Assembly: GCF_002838065.1 (NCBI RefSeq)
Contig: NZ_PIZU01000004.1
Span: 87,759-151,758 of the forward strand
From: Mycobacterium hubeiense
GTDB lineage: Bacteria; Actinomycetota; Actinomycetes; Mycobacteriales; Mycobacteriaceae
Length of the DNA: 64,000 nt
Reading direction: 5' to 3'
Shown: one piece after another, positions 46,393 to 56,125 of the stretch
Layout of the letters: every line of letters begins with the position of its first letter
Numbering within the stretch: the first letter of the stretch is position 1
Notes under the pieces: model-generated
The model's input: only the letters and a program-made list of their open reading frames with translations
The model's database searches: none
What the model was told of the DNA's origin: nothing
Position numbers and translations under genes: made by a program

Positions 46393-47481
46393 CTACCCCT
46401 CGCGTTGTACCGGGATCGACGCCGTGGGCTCGTCGTCCTCGAGGCGGTGGTGCCGGGAGGTCGGCACGTCGGGCTCGGGCAGCGTGTGCACCGGCAGCTT
46501 GTGCGTGCCCTCGAGATCGTCGCGAATCGCGGCCTGCGCCTTGGGCGGCAGCGTGTGCAGCATCTCGCGGACGCGGGCCTGGCGCCGTGCGACGGCCTTG
46601 CGTTCCGGCATGCCCGGCGTAGCGACGATCTGCGGCGGCACGCCCTCGATCTCCTCGACGCCGCCGTCGTGGTGGCCGGCCTCCATCATCGCCTGCTCTT
46701 CGGCCATCGTCGCTTCGTCCTTCTCCTCGGACATACCGATGGGGCCGATACGGCGACCGTTGAGGAACTGCTTGACGACGGGCTCGTCACTGGTCAGCAG
46801 CACCTCGCGCGGACCGAACATCACCAGGTGCTTGCGGAACAGCATGCCCATGTTGTCCGGCACCGTGCGGGCGATATTGATGTTGTGCGTGACGATCAGG
46901 ATCGTGGCGTCGATCTGCGCGTTGATGTCGATGAGCAGCTGGCTCAGGTAGGCGGTACGCACCGGGTCAAGACCCGAGTCGGGCTCGTCGCAGAGGATGA
47001 TCTGCGGGTCGAGCACCAGCGAGCGGGCCAGGCCGGCGCGCTTCTTCATACCGCCGGAGATCTCGCCGGGGAACTTGTTCTCGTCACCGGCGAGGCCCAC
47101 CATCTCGAGCTTCTCCATGACGATGTTGCGGATCTCGCTTTCCTTCTTCTTGGTGTGCTCACGCAACGGGAAAGCGGTGTTGTCGAAGATGTTCATCGAC
47201 CCGAACAGGGCGCCGTCCTGGAACATGACGCCGAACAGCGTGCGGATCTCGTAGAGCTCTTTCGCCGAGCACTCGATGATGTTGGTGCCGTCGACGATGA
47301 TCTTGCCGCGCTCAGGACGCAGCAGGCCGATGAGGGACTTCAGGAAGACCGATTTGCCGGTACCTGAGGGGCCGAGCAGAACGCTCACTTCTCCCGCGGG
47401 CATCTCGAGCGTGACGTCTTCCCAAATTTTCTGGGGGCCGAAGGACTTGGTCAGGCCCTCGACTTGAATTGCAATGCCCAC
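46393..47481 (-). CDS. mceG: Mce transport ATPase MceG (Mkl)
   Basis: A 362-residue ABC ATPase that powers the Mce lipid and sterol importers. Walker A is GPSGTGKS (37-44), the signature is ISGGMKKRAGLARSL, Walker B is IILCDEPDSGLDP, and the H-loop is IVTHN. A long acidic C-terminal extension (about 110 residues, with HHDGGVEEIEGVPPQ) is typical of MceG and contacts accessory proteins. It starts at GTG 47481. Its permease partners are elsewhere in the genome. Corresponds to Rv0655 (from memory). Confidence 0.95.
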   Translation of the reverse strand: MGIAIQVEGLTKSFGPQKIWEDVTLEMPAGEVSVLLGPSGTGKSVFLKSLIGLLRPERGKIIVDGTNIIECSAKELYEIRTLFGVMFQDGALFGSMNIFDNTAFPLREHTKKKESEIRNIVMEKLEMVGLAGDENKFPGEISGGMKKRAGLARSLVLDPQIILCDEPDSGLDPVRTAYLSQLLIDINAQIDATILIVTHNINIARTVPDNMGMLFRKHLVMFGPREVLLTSDEPVVKQFLNGRRIGPIGMSEEKDEATMAEEQAMMEAGHHDGGVEEIEGVPPQIVATPGMPERKAVARRQARVREMLHTLPPKAQAAIRDDLEGTHKLPVHTLPEPDVPTSRHHRLEDDEPTASIPVQREG

Positions 47482-47648
47482 GCGCGATCCTTCCGCCAGT
47501 ATTCACCCCGCCACCTGCCCTCCCGCCTGTGGCTTGAGTCACTGTAGCTTACGCCCGATTGCCGCAACACTGTTGTGCGGGGTTACATCTTGGCCGCGGT
47601 TTGAAACCTGGCAGGGTCAAAAATTTGCCAGGGCGGCGCACAGACGGC

Positions 47649-47704
47649 CCAGACGCAACTGTGGGGCCGACCCGTGACCGGGCCGACCCCACAGTTGTGT
47701 CTGG
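47649..47704 (-). terminator. rplL terminator hairpin
   Basis: Arms of 26 bases (47649-47674 and 47679-47704) pair with three mismatches around TGAC, beginning 11 bases after the rplL stop. It ends the rplJ-rplL transcript and lies about 168 bases before mceG. Its arm contains CAGACGCAAC, a variant of the CAGACGCAAA motif seen at 33477 and 34504. Confidence 0.8.
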
Positions 47705-47714
47705 GTGTCGTTTC

Positions 47715-48110
47715 TTACTTGACGGTGACGGTGGCGCCAGCGGCCTCGAGCTTGCTCTTGGCCTCGTCGGCGGCCTCCTTGGCGACCTTCTCCAGCAGCG
47801 GCTTGGGTGCGCCGTCGACCAGATCCTTGGCCTCCTTCAAGCCCAGGCCGGAAACGATCTCGCGGACGACCTTGATGACGCCGATCTTCTTGTCACCGGC
47901 CGACTCGAGGATGACGTCGAACTCCGACTGCTCCTCGCCGGCGGCCTCGGCGCCAGCGGCCGGGGCGGCACCCGCGGCGGCCGCGACTGCGACCGGAGCG
48001 GCGGCGGTGACCTCGAAGGTCTCCTCGAACTGCTTCACGAACTCCGAGAGCTCCAGCAGGGTCATTTCCTTGAACGCATCGAGCAGTTCGTCGGTGCTCA
48101 GCTTCGCCAT
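47715..48110 (-). CDS. rplL: 50S ribosomal protein bL12 (L7/L12)
   Basis: 131 residues: the N-terminal dimerisation region [27 protein letters not shown], an Ala/Gly hinge ([23 protein letters not shown]), and the C-terminal domain [38 protein letters not shown], which recruits translational GTPases. It follows rplJ after 49 bases. Confidence 0.99.
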   Translation of the reverse strand: MAKLSTDELLDAFKEMTLLELSEFVKQFEETFEVTAAAPVAVAAAAGAAPAAGAEAAGEEQSEFDVILESAGDKKIGVIKVVREIVSGLGLKEAKDLVDGAPKPLLEKVAKEAADEAKSKLEAAGATVTVK

Positions 48111-48159
48111 GATGTGGGTCCTTTCTGATTTCTTTCTTACGGGCTAGTTGCGGATGGGG

Positions 48160-48687
48160 TTAAGCGGCTTCCTGCGCGGCCTTCTTCTCCTGCAGGGCGG
48201 CGGCCAGTCGGGCCACCTGCGATGCGGGCGCATTGAACAGGCCGGCGGCCTTGGCCAAATTGCCCTTCATCGCGCCGGCCAGCTTGGCCAGCAGCACCTC
48301 GCGCGACTCCAGGTCGGCGATGCGCTCGACTTCGGACACGCTCAGCGCGTGACCGTCCATGTAGCCGCCCTTGATGACGAGCGCCTTGTTGTCCTTGGCG
48401 AACTTCTTGAGCGCCTTGGCAACGTCGACGGCCTCGCCCTTGACGAACGCGATCGCCGTCGGGCCGGAAAACAGCTCGTCGAGGCCCTCGATACCCGCCT
48501 CCGCCGCCGCACGCTTCACCAGCGTGTTCTTGGCGACGGTGTAGGTGGCCGAGTCGCCCAGCGAGCGACGCAGCTCGGCGAGGTTGGCCACGGTCAGGCC
48601 GCGGTACTCGGTGACGACGGTGGCCGTCGACTCCTTGAACTGCTCGGCAATCTCGGCGACCGCGGTGGCCTTGTCAGCCTTGGCCAT
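48160..48687 (-). CDS. rplJ: 50S ribosomal protein uL10
   Basis: 175 residues starting [19 protein letters not shown], with [19 protein letters not shown] and the C-terminal helix [17 protein letters not shown] that holds the L12 dimers. The ATG at 48687 has an AAGGAGG site (CAAGGAGGCATGC). The longer upstream frame belongs to the leader, which is under L10 autogenous control in other bacteria. Confidence 0.98.
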   Translation of the reverse strand: MAKADKATAVAEIAEQFKESTATVVTEYRGLTVANLAELRRSLGDSATYTVAKNTLVKRAAAEAGIEGLDELFSGPTAIAFVKGEAVDVAKALKKFAKDNKALVIKGGYMDGHALSVSEVERIADLESREVLLAKLAGAMKGNLAKAAGLFNAPASQVARLAAALQEKKAAQEAA

Positions 48688-48905
48688 GCATGCCTCCTTG
48701 TGGTCGGTGTCGGGTGTTCCCCGTGAACCGCAAGGTGGCCGGAAATGACGAACGCCCCGACGCAGACAGGTCGGGGCGCAATAGCGATAGCCTCGTCCTC
48801 CTGCGTGGGCCGCCGGGATATCCCGGACCTTCAACCGATAACTCGGTGACCGACGGTCTTCGGTGGAACCGGTCAAGGATAGCCTGCCGCCCGCCGATCA
48901 GCCAA
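48688..48905 (-). promoter_or_regulatory. rplJ promoter and structured leader
   Basis: TTGGCT (48905-48900) and TATCCT (48881-48876) lie 18 bases apart and form a candidate promoter, giving a leader of about 180 bases. Inside it are a 14-bp palindrome CCGGGATATCCCGG (48813-48826) and a perfect nine-bp stem (48753-48761, 48770-48778) with an eight-base loop. This layout fits the L10 leader that uL10 or its L12 complex binds to limit its own synthesis; the family match is not tested. The remaining 48906-48996 holds no gene. Confidence 0.5.
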
Positions 48906-48996
48906 AACGGTGCTTTCGCTGGCCTGCCCGGTCCTGCCGGGTCGACTGTGCATTCTCATACGCCCGTCACGGCGCGTCGCGGATGAAACTTCACGC

Positions 48997-49929
48997 TCAC
49001 GCGCGACGAGCGCCCGCTAGGCGCACGAGCGCCGCGGCCCCGACGAGACCCGCCTCGCCGCCGAGTTCGGCCGGCAGCACCCGCAGACCGTGCAGGAACG
49101 CCAGCCCGGTGTAGGACGTCAGCGCCTCGCGCACCGGATCGAACAGCAGCGCACCGGATTTGGCCACTCCGCCGCCGATGACGACGAGCTCCAGATCGCA
49201 GACCGCGCCGACGGAGGCGATCATCGCGGCGACGGCGGTCGCGCCGCGCCGAAACGCCTTGAGCGCGACGGCGTTTCCGGCGTTCGCGGCGTCGGCCAGC
49301 TCCTTGGCGTCGGCCTCGGGCGGTGCGTCCCAGCCGTTGTCCCGGGCCCACTGCGCCATGCGCGGGCCGGCGGCGATGGTTTCGACGCAGCCGTGGCCAC
49401 CGCAGGCGCACTGCGCCCCGCCCTGGTCGACGACGACATGGCCGACGTGGCCGGCGTTGCCCGTGCGTCCGTCGTACGGGGCGCCGTCGAGCACCAATCC
49501 CCCACCGACACCGGTGGACACCACCATGCCGAGCAAGAACTGCGCGCCGCGGCCCGCGCCCCGCCACTGCTCGCCGAGCGCCATGCACAGCCCGTCACCA
49601 CCCAGCCGGACCTGCGCCGCGGCCACTCCAGCTTTCCTGGCGACCCGCTCGACGATCGGAAAGCGTTGCCACGTGGGGATGTTGATCGGGCTGATGGTCC
49701 CGGCGCCCAGATCGATGGGCCCCGCCGACGCCACGCCGACGCCGCACACCGCTCCCCCCGCCTCGGCCAGCGCCTCGGTGACCAGTTGCTCCACCACCGC
49801 GAACACCTGCTCGGCGTCGGCGTCGGGGGTGGGCAGTTTCGCTTGGTGGGCCAGCGTGCCGTCGGGGTCGACGAGGCCGGCGGCGATCTTGGTGCCGCCG
49901 ATGTCGATGGCCAGGGTGAGCTCGCGCAT
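48997..49929 (-). CDS. ROK-family sugar kinase
   Basis: A 310-residue ROK kinase, probably glucokinase-like. The ATP motif is LAIDIGGTKIAAGLVD, the catalytic and substrate loop is STGVGGGLVLDGAPYDGRTGNAGHVGHVVVD, and the zinc motif CACGGHGCVE is the ROK signature. The ATG at 49929 overlaps the upstream stop by one base (TGATG); a TTG one codon upstream is rejected. Corresponds to Rv0650 (from memory). Confidence 0.9.
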   Translation of the reverse strand: MRELTLAIDIGGTKIAAGLVDPDGTLAHQAKLPTPDADAEQVFAVVEQLVTEALAEAGGAVCGVGVASAGPIDLGAGTISPINIPTWQRFPIVERVARKAGVAAAQVRLGGDGLCMALGEQWRGAGRGAQFLLGMVVSTGVGGGLVLDGAPYDGRTGNAGHVGHVVVDQGGAQCACGGHGCVETIAAGPRMAQWARDNGWDAPPEADAKELADAANAGNAVALKAFRRGATAVAAMIASVGAVCDLELVVIGGGVAKSGALLFDPVREALTSYTGLAFLHGLRVLPAELGGEAGLVGAAALVRLAGARRA

Positions 49930-50546
49930 CAATGCCTATGGGTGTTGTCAGGCTGGCGTGGGTCGCCGGGATGCTCGTAGCCCGGCGCGAGTTCGACCAG
50001 TTCGGCGCACCGCGCGTCGAGCCAGAGCCGGAATGCGCGCCGCTGGGCCGCCGCGCGAAGGTGGGCGGCGATCGCGGGCCGCACCTCGTCGAGCGCCGGA
50101 GGATCTGGCGCGCGGCTCCGCCAACCGTGGCGCACAACAGGTTTGACAGGCGTGGGCGCGAAGCGATGCGGGTTGCGGGCGTGGAAGGCGGCCACCTGCT
50201 CCTCGGTGACGTCGACCCCGGCGGTCAGGTGTGCGAACAGCGCCCGCGCCATGGGGTCGGCCAGCACCGACGCGGCGATGCTGCCGATGTCGAGCCGGGC
50301 GGCGATATCGGGCAAAAGGTGATCTTCGGCCGACGCGCCGTCGGCCCTCACCCCGCGGGCCCGGGCCTCTGACGCCACCACGCGCTCGGCCACCAGCAGC
50401 TGGGTCAGCCAGCGCCGCAGCTGTCGGCCCTCGCTGGTGCCCGGCCGCGGCAGCGCGGCGGCGAGTCTCGTGCTGCGAAGCTCGTTTTCGCGGGCGTCGA
50501 CGTCCTCGACCGTCACCGGCACACCGCCCACGGTCGCCGCGATCAT
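49929..50546 (-). CDS. Rv0649-like protein with SurA/parvulin-like arrangement
   Basis: A 205-residue protein beginning MIAATVGGVPVTVEDVDARE, then LRRWLTQLLVAERVVASEARARGV and VDVTEEQVAAFHARNPHRF and ending in a charged tail. The layout resembles the N-terminal chaperone module of SurA/PpiC proteins. Older annotations call the M. tuberculosis equivalent FabD2 (malonyl-CoA transacylase), but the GHSxG active-site motif of FabD is absent here. It overlaps the mannosidase stop by ATGA and the kinase start by one base, so the three form one operon. Confidence 0.65.
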   Translation of the reverse strand: MIAATVGGVPVTVEDVDARENELRSTRLAAALPRPGTSEGRQLRRWLTQLLVAERVVASEARARGVRADGASAEDHLLPDIAARLDIGSIAASVLADPMARALFAHLTAGVDVTEEQVAAFHARNPHRFAPTPVKPVVRHGWRSRAPDPPALDEVRPAIAAHLRAAAQRRAFRLWLDARCAELVELAPGYEHPGDPRQPDNTHRH

Positions 50547-53500
50547 CGGACCGTCACCCGCACTGCCTGGGTGTAGATCAGCCGTCCCGCGCAGCCGATC
50601 CGGATCAGCGCCCACCATTCGCCGGGCTCCACCCACACCGGCGGGGCGACATCGAAGCCGAGTTCGACGGTGCCGCGGGCCGGTAACGCGGCCCCGATTG
50701 CGGCCGGCCCCATCCATTCCCAGGTTCCCCACGGGCTGATCAGATGCGCCTCGACCGCGAGCTCGGCATGCGCGTCGGTGCCGACGGTGACGGCCAGCCG
50801 CGCGGTTTCGCCGGCCCGGACGTCGACGGGTTCGGGCTCGCTGTCCAGCCGCAGCAGCTGCGCTTCGGCAGGGTCGCCGACCGCGACGATGCACACGTCT
50901 TCGACGACTTGGCGCCACGCGGGCGGCATCCCGGCGGTGTCGCTGCCGGTCACGACGAGCTCGGCCCGCACCGGATACAGGCCGGGCTCCACGGCGGGCA
51001 CCGTCACAGCGAGGTCGGTCTCGAGGTATTCGCCGGGCGGCAGCACAAACGGCAGTTTGTCGGGTTCAATAGTCCAGCCGTCCGGGCAGACCAGCCGCAC
51101 GCGGCCGTGCAGCGCTGCGTCGGTGCAGTCGCTGGCGGCGGTAAGCCGCAGCAGCACTTCGGAATTGGGCTCGCTGTCCGCGTACTGAGGCTCCAGGTGC
51201 GCAACCGCGGGCAGCCCACCGAGCGGCGCCGGCCCGCGGTTGTGCAGCCAGTACCGGGCGTAAAGCGGTTGGGCGGCTTCGGCGTCGGGTGCCAGCACGG
51301 CGTGGTCGGCGTCGAGGATCTTGGGCATGTTCAGTCGAGTCAGCACCGTCGCGATCTCGTACCCGTGCAGCTGCAGGCCGTCCGCCTCGAGCTGCTGCAG
51401 TCGCGGCTGTTCCAACAGGTCGACCCGGGCCGCGGTGGTCACTCTACGAAGGCCCGAGCGGACTGCGAGATCGGCTGTGGTGCCGCAGGTTTCGACAAGC
51501 CTGATGGCGACGCCGTCGTTGGGGTCGACGGGCTGACCGCTGCCGCTCACCAGCGGGTTGCCCGCGGCCTTGAGCGCGCCCAACGCGACGGTGTCGGCGG
51601 GTTCGACCTCGAACAGCGAGCCGAACGCGGGCAGGCCACCAGCGGGCTCGCCATGGCCGGTGACCGCCAACAGCTCTCGACCGAACTCCGCGCTGCGGGC
51701 CGGCAGCCGTACGTGTCGCCAGTCACCGTCGCCGGAGACCAGCGCGTAGTCGAACGCATGGGTCCAGTGCTGCAGCTGGAAGTTCGAGCCGTCCGGTGCC
51801 GTGCGACGCGGCGGGTCGATCCAGGTGCCGGACGGCCAGCCGGTGCAGGAGCGCATGAGGGAGGTGTGCAGCGTGCCGTCGGGGTCGACGGCGAAACTCG
51901 GCACGCCGCGGTTGAGCAGCGCGACGGTGCGCGATTCGAAGGCCTCGATCTCGCTGGGCGCCTGCTGCTCGACCGAAATCTCCGCGTCGGCAAGGTCGTC
52001 CACCACAGCGGCCACCGCGTCCCCGCCGGCGAGCACCAGCACCGGCAGCGTCCGCACGCCCCGCAGGTCAGCGTCGGGCACCCACTGGCCCAGCAGCGGC
52101 GCGGCGGCGGGCACCCACACCCTGGCCGCGCCGGTGGCGTAGAGCTGACGCTTGAGCTCCTCGGTGTACGCCGGGTCGGCGTCGGCCAACACCGCTGCGG
52201 TGAAGGCGTTTTCGTCCGGGCCACCGATCGCGAACCGGGCGTCGGGCAGGTTGGAGTCCACGGAAAGGTCGCCGTAGCGCGGTTTGTCGGGGCTGCTGCA
52301 TGTGGCGGTGACGCCGGCGCGGGCCAGTGCGACCACCAGATCGCGGGCGGAGACGTTCGACGCGGCTTCCGTCGGCGCCACCACTTCGGCGGCCGCGACG
52401 GCGCGCACGGCATCGCCGACACGGATCCGCGCGGCCGACGACAGCCCGAACCAGCCGTAGGCGGGGTTGTCCAGCGTCCACGGATGCTGGGCTGCGTCAA
52501 CGGCTTCCGTAGAGCCGCGATCGTGCATCAGCCCGAAGCCGCGGCCGATGACGGCGTCGCCGACCTCGCTCACCGCAACCGCACCCGGCACCGGACACGG
52601 CCAGCGCAGCCGGACCAGCTGGTCGACGCCGGTGAACTCGTCGATGGTGGTGCGGCAGTCCACTCGCGCGATGCCGTCCCACAACGTCAGAGTTTGGGTG
52701 TAGCGCAACGTGTTTCCGATGCGGCCGCGCACCACGACACGCCGGCCCAGCGGCCCGCGGTAGGCCTGCACCGATTCGGCGGGCAGACTCGACGAGCAGA
52801 CGACCGGCCCCTTGGGCAGCAGATGCCAGGGGCCTTCGCCCGCCTGAGGATGCGCCGGATACTCGTCGTAGACCGCCAGTTCGTTGCCGACGGCGCCGTC
52901 GGCGATCAGCTCGCGGCCCGAGACCAGTTCGACAAGCGAGCTCACCCCGCCGCCGCGGCTTCCGTCGACCGACAGCCGGTAGTGTTCGTTGGCTATCTCG
53001 TTACCGGCCAATGGTTCCCAGCCGGCGGCGGAGGTCGCGGCCACGAATTTGTAGGCCCGCCAGCCCAGCGACGGCACGTCACGCGCCAACCAGCTGACCG
53101 AGCGTCCGCTGTGCTCCACATGCGCGGGCACCTCGTCACCGTCGGCGTCGAACACCCGCACACCGGCACCGAGCGGCGTCTGCAGTCGCGCGGTGACCAC
53201 ATCGGTGCGATTGTGCGCCAACGCATTCCACACCACCACCGACCCGTCGACCGCACTCGACAACAGTTCCAGGGCGTTGTCTCGCGCCGTCCGCCCCAGC
53301 TCCCAGGCGTCGCGCCAGCCGGTCAGCAGGTCGAGGTAGACCTGATCGGATTCCGATCCGGTGATGGCGTCGTGGTGCGCGCCGTACGCCAGCTGCACCC
53401 ACGCCTTGGCCAGTGCTGCCTGCGGATACGTGGCCCCGCCGAGCAGCCCGGCGAACACCGCGAACCGTTCGGCGTCGAGCACCGCGTCCTCGGCGGCCCG

Positions 53501-54718
53501 GTTGGCCTGTTTGGTGTCGATGTAGGAGACGTCCTTGCCCGTGTAGATCGGGTTCATGTCACGTGTCTGCGGCGACGGGCTGATCCCGCGCTCGGAAAGT
53601 TCGGACCGCACCGCGGCGAAGAACTCGGAGGGCAACGCGCAGACGAATCGCGGCCAGGTGTAGCGCGCGTTCCAGTCGCGGTGGATCTCGGTGACCCACT
53701 TGTTCGGTGGCGTGTAGTCCGTGCCGACCGGCAGCAGCACATTGCGGGTCAGCGCAACCTTTTTCAGCTGGGTGAACAGCCGGTAGGTGGCGGCTTCGGC
53801 CTCCTGTAGCGACGCCGAAGAATCCATCCACCACCCGCCGGAGTAGTGCGCGGGCATGTAATGCGTGAGCAGGCCGCGCCCCGACGGGGCGATCCATTCG
53901 AATTCGCTGCTGAACTGCATCCGTTCCGGATCGCCGTCGCCGGCCATCGGACCCCACTGGTGATGCGGCCCGCGCGCCCACGATGACGACGTCAGCCCCG
54001 CATCGGCCGCCATGCCCGGGAACTGCGGGTCGTGCCCGAACACGTCGAGCTGCCACGCGGTAGCCGGGTCGGCGCCCATGATGTCACGCTGAAACCCCAT
54101 GCCGTGCACGAAGTTTCGGATGGTCGTTTCCGGGCTGGTCAGGTTGGTGTTGGGCTCGTTGTAGGCGCCGCCCATGATCTCCACTCGGCCGTCGGCGATG
54201 AACCGGCGCAGGTCGGCCCTGTCTTGCGGGTGGGTGTCCCAATACGGTTTGAGGTAGTCGACCTCGGCCAGCACGAATTTGTATTCCGGTTCGCGGCGCG
54301 CCATTTCGAGGTGGGCGTGCACCAGATCGAAGCCGTTGGTCTGACGGCACTGCCCGGGCGGGTCTTCGGTCCACACGCTGGTGTAGGCGGCCTGGGTGTT
54401 CCACCACACCGGGTCGTAGTGGAAGTGGCTGATCATGTGCATGGTCCAGCCGGGTTCGGCCACCACGAAGTCAAACTCGGTGTCGGACACACGTGCCGGC
54501 CGATGTTCGCCGACGACGGGGCGCTGCACCCGCACCGGCACCTCGACGACGCCGTCGCCGGGCGCAGCCACCGCCTCGCCGGACAGGCCGTCGCCCTCGA
54601 CGCGGATCGGCGTCGCCGTGGTGGCGCCCGCATAGGCCACCCGGAGCAGCTGCAGCGGCGTGTCCGGCGGGCCGACGAACAACTCCGTCGCCTCCGCGGA
54701 GATCAGGTCCACACCCAA
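50543..54718 (-). CDS. GH38-family alpha-mannosidase
   Basis: A large 1391-residue glycoside hydrolase. The GH38 zinc-site motif HFHYDPVWW begins at H98; the nucleophile region is AWQLDVFGHDPQFPGMAAD; further signatures are HMLGDP-like HYMPAHYSGG and YGAHHDAITGSESDQVYLD. C-terminal beta domains follow. It should trim alpha-mannosides. The first codon is TTG (54718), with GTG two codons later (54712) as an alternative. It is followed by the Rv0649-like gene and the ROK kinase, so released sugar may be phosphorylated there. Corresponds to Rv0648 (from memory). Confidence 0.92.
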   Translation of the reverse strand: MGVDLISAEATELFVGPPDTPLQLLRVAYAGATTATPIRVEGDGLSGEAVAAPGDGVVEVPVRVQRPVVGEHRPARVSDTEFDFVVAEPGWTMHMISHFHYDPVWWNTQAAYTSVWTEDPPGQCRQTNGFDLVHAHLEMARREPEYKFVLAEVDYLKPYWDTHPQDRADLRRFIADGRVEIMGGAYNEPNTNLTSPETTIRNFVHGMGFQRDIMGADPATAWQLDVFGHDPQFPGMAADAGLTSSSWARGPHHQWGPMAGDGDPERMQFSSEFEWIAPSGRGLLTHYMPAHYSGGWWMDSSASLQEAEAATYRLFTQLKKVALTRNVLLPVGTDYTPPNKWVTEIHRDWNARYTWPRFVCALPSEFFAAVRSELSERGISPSPQTRDMNPIYTGKDVSYIDTKQANRAAEDAVLDAERFAVFAGLLGGATYPQAALAKAWVQLAYGAHHDAITGSESDQVYLDLLTGWRDAWELGRTARDNALELLSSAVDGSVVVWNALAHNRTDVVTARLQTPLGAGVRVFDADGDEVPAHVEHSGRSVSWLARDVPSLGWRAYKFVAATSAAGWEPLAGNEIANEHYRLSVDGSRGGGVSSLVELVSGRELIADGAVGNELAVYDEYPAHPQAGEGPWHLLPKGPVVCSSSLPAESVQAYRGPLGRRVVVRGRIGNTLRYTQTLTLWDGIARVDCRTTIDEFTGVDQLVRLRWPCPVPGAVAVSEVGDAVIGRGFGLMHDRGSTEAVDAAQHPWTLDNPAYGWFGLSSAARIRVGDAVRAVAAAEVVAPTEAASNVSARDLVVALARAGVTATCSSPDKPRYGDLSVDSNLPDARFAIGGPDENAFTAAVLADADPAYTEELKRQLYATGAARVWVPAAAPLLGQWVPDADLRGVRTLPVLVLAGGDAVAAVVDDLADAEISVEQQAPSEIEAFESRTVALLNRGVPSFAVDPDGTLHTSLMRSCTGWPSGTWIDPPRRTAPDGSNFQLQHWTHAFDYALVSGDGDWRHVRLPARSAEFGRELLAVTGHGEPAGGLPAFGSLFEVEPADTVALGALKAAGNPLVSGSGQPVDPNDGVAIRLVETCGTTADLAVRSGLRRVTTAARVDLLEQPRLQQLEADGLQLHGYEIATVLTRLNMPKILDADHAVLAPDAEAAQPLYARYWLHNRGPAPLGGLPAVAHLEPQYADSEPNSEVLLRLTAASDCTDAALHGRVRLVCPDGWTIEPDKLPFVLPPGEYLETDLAVTVPAVEPGLYPVRAELVVTGSDTAGMPPAWRQVVEDVCIVAVGDPAEAQLLRLDSEPEPVDVRAGETARLAVTVGTDAHAELAVEAHLISPWGTWEWMGPAAIGAALPARGTVELGFDVAPPVWVEPGEWWALIRIGCAGRLIYTQAVRVTVR

Positions 54719-54730
54719 AACCCTACGGCG

Positions 54731-55489
54731 TCAAGGCCGCGAAATGTCGACGACAAGCGCGCGATGGTCGGAGACCGGCAGGCGGGGCGCGCAGGCGTCG
54801 TCGACCCGCACCGCGTCGTCGTCGGTCAGGATGTGGTCGAGCTGGTGGGTGGGATCGTCGGCCGGAAAGGTCGGCGCGGTACCGAGCGGACGCAGCCCCG
54901 ACCTGCGCTGCGCACCCATGTTCAGATCGCCCATCAGAATCCGCGGCCCGGGGAAACCGCGCAGGTCACGGAGCAGCCGGCGCAGCTGAACACGATTCCA
55001 TCCCGGCACGAACGACAGATGGGTGTTGGCGATGGTGAACGGGCCCAGCGGGGTGTCCAGCCGGGAGACCACCGCCGCGCGCGGCTCCTCGTCGACGATC
55101 TGCACCCGGTGTGGTGCGGGCAGATACATGGGGAATTTGAACGGAATCCTGGGCAGTCGCAGCACCTGCCAGTTCTCGGCGGGATACCGCGACAGCAGCG
55201 CGATGCCGTAGGCCGCGGTGCCGGGCTGTTCGCGCCCGGTGGCGGCCATCCACGTCGCGCCCGGTGTCCCGGAGATGGCGGCGACGAAGCGGTGGCTGAC
55301 GGCGCCCATCGCCTCGGCGGCTAGCGCGGTCAGGTCGGAATTGCCGGAGCGCGGCTGGTCGAGGTCGACCTCCTGCAGGGCGAGGACATCGGCGTCGAGC
55401 TGCTTGATGGACGCCGCGAGGCGGTCGAGGTCGACATCCCCGTCATGCACGCTGCGCCCGTGCAAAATGTTGAACGTGGCCACCCGCAT
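54731..55489 (-). CDS. Endonuclease/exonuclease/phosphatase-family hydrolase
   Basis: A 252-residue EEP-fold metallo-phosphodiesterase. Motifs are VATFNILHG, LALQEVD (metal Glu), FTIANTHLSFVPG, ILMGDLNMG (Asp-x-Asn), LDHILTD and the C-terminal SDHRALVVDI (Asp-His). Relatives cleave DNA or phospho-lipids and sugars; the substrate here is unknown. It is 12 bases upstream of the mannosidase gene on the same strand, so it is probably the first gene of that operon. Confidence 0.88.
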   Translation of the reverse strand: MRVATFNILHGRSVHDGDVDLDRLAASIKQLDADVLALQEVDLDQPRSGNSDLTALAAEAMGAVSHRFVAAISGTPGATWMAATGREQPGTAAYGIALLSRYPAENWQVLRLPRIPFKFPMYLPAPHRVQIVDEEPRAAVVSRLDTPLGPFTIANTHLSFVPGWNRVQLRRLLRDLRGFPGPRILMGDLNMGAQRRSGLRPLGTAPTFPADDPTHQLDHILTDDDAVRVDDACAPRLPVSDHRALVVDISRP

Positions 55490-55506
55490 GGTTACTGCCT
55501 ACCCGC

Positions 55507-56082
55507 TTGTCCCGTATCGATCACCCGGGATGGCATGTGCTGCCGCGCAATGACGAGTTGCGTGAGGCGCTGAAACGCGCCGCGTCGGCGCTCAAGGCGA
55601 ACGGCCCGGAGTTTGCTCTGGCCGGTAGCTACGCGCTGTGGGTGCACGGCGGGCCCGAGCCGGTGCACGATGTGGATTTCGTCGTCGCCGAACCCGACGC
55701 CGACGCCGCCGCGGCCACCCTGCAGCAGGCGGGTTTCACCATCGAACGCACGCCGGAGGACTGGTTGTTCAAGGCCCGCACCGGCGATGTGGTCGTCGAC
55801 GTGCTGTATCGGCTCAACGGCGTGCCGGTGGATGCCTCGACGATCCGCACGGCCGAGGAGCTCGACGTGCTGGCCATCCGCATGTTGGTGCTGCCGCCGA
55901 CGCAGGTGGTGACCGAGAAGCTGTGTTCGCTCAATGAGCATCACTGCGATTTCGCGGCGTTGCTGCCCGCCGTCCGGGCGGTGCGCGAGCAGGTGGACTG
56001 GGATCAGGTGCGGGCCGATACCGCCGACAACGACTTCGCGGCGGCTTTCCTGGTGCTGACCGAGCGGCTGGGCATCACCTGA
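55507..56082 (+). CDS. Nucleotidyltransferase-family protein
   Basis: A 191-residue protein (if read from TTG 55507) with a nucleotidyltransferase-like motif GGPEPVHDVDFVVAE (Gly-x... Asp-x-Asp). It resembles the MenA/AbiEii-type transferase fold, but no toxin partner is next to it. The start is uncertain: a GTG at 55537 (VLPRNDELREALKR) would give 181 residues and leave more room from the divergent gene. The function is unknown. Confidence 0.7.
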   Translation: MSRIDHPGWHVLPRNDELREALKRAASALKANGPEFALAGSYALWVHGGPEPVHDVDFVVAEPDADAAAATLQQAGFTIERTPEDWLFKARTGDVVVDVLYRLNGVPVDASTIRTAEELDVLAIRMLVLPPTQVVTEKLCSLNEHHCDFAALLPAVRAVREQVDWDQVRADTADNDFAAAFLVLTERLGIT

Positions 56083-56125
56083 TTTGTGCGCGCGAGCTGG
56101 GCCCACACCGAAGGTAGGGGATCGC

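Noticed and set aside
49929..50546. Malonyl-CoA transacylase (FabD2) name for the Rv0649-like gene
   Set aside because: The GHSxG active-site motif is missing and the length is too short; the layout is more like SurA/PpiC.
50744..53809. Plus-strand ORF of about 1021 codons opposite the GH38 gene
   Set aside because: It is an antisense shadow with Arg/Gly/Val bias and no family motif, while the minus-strand mannosidase has clear motifs.
55507..56082. AbiEii-type toxin of a toxin-antitoxin pair
   Set aside because: No AbiEi-like antitoxin is adjacent; the AbiEi-like gene at 33552-34432 is over 20 kb away.
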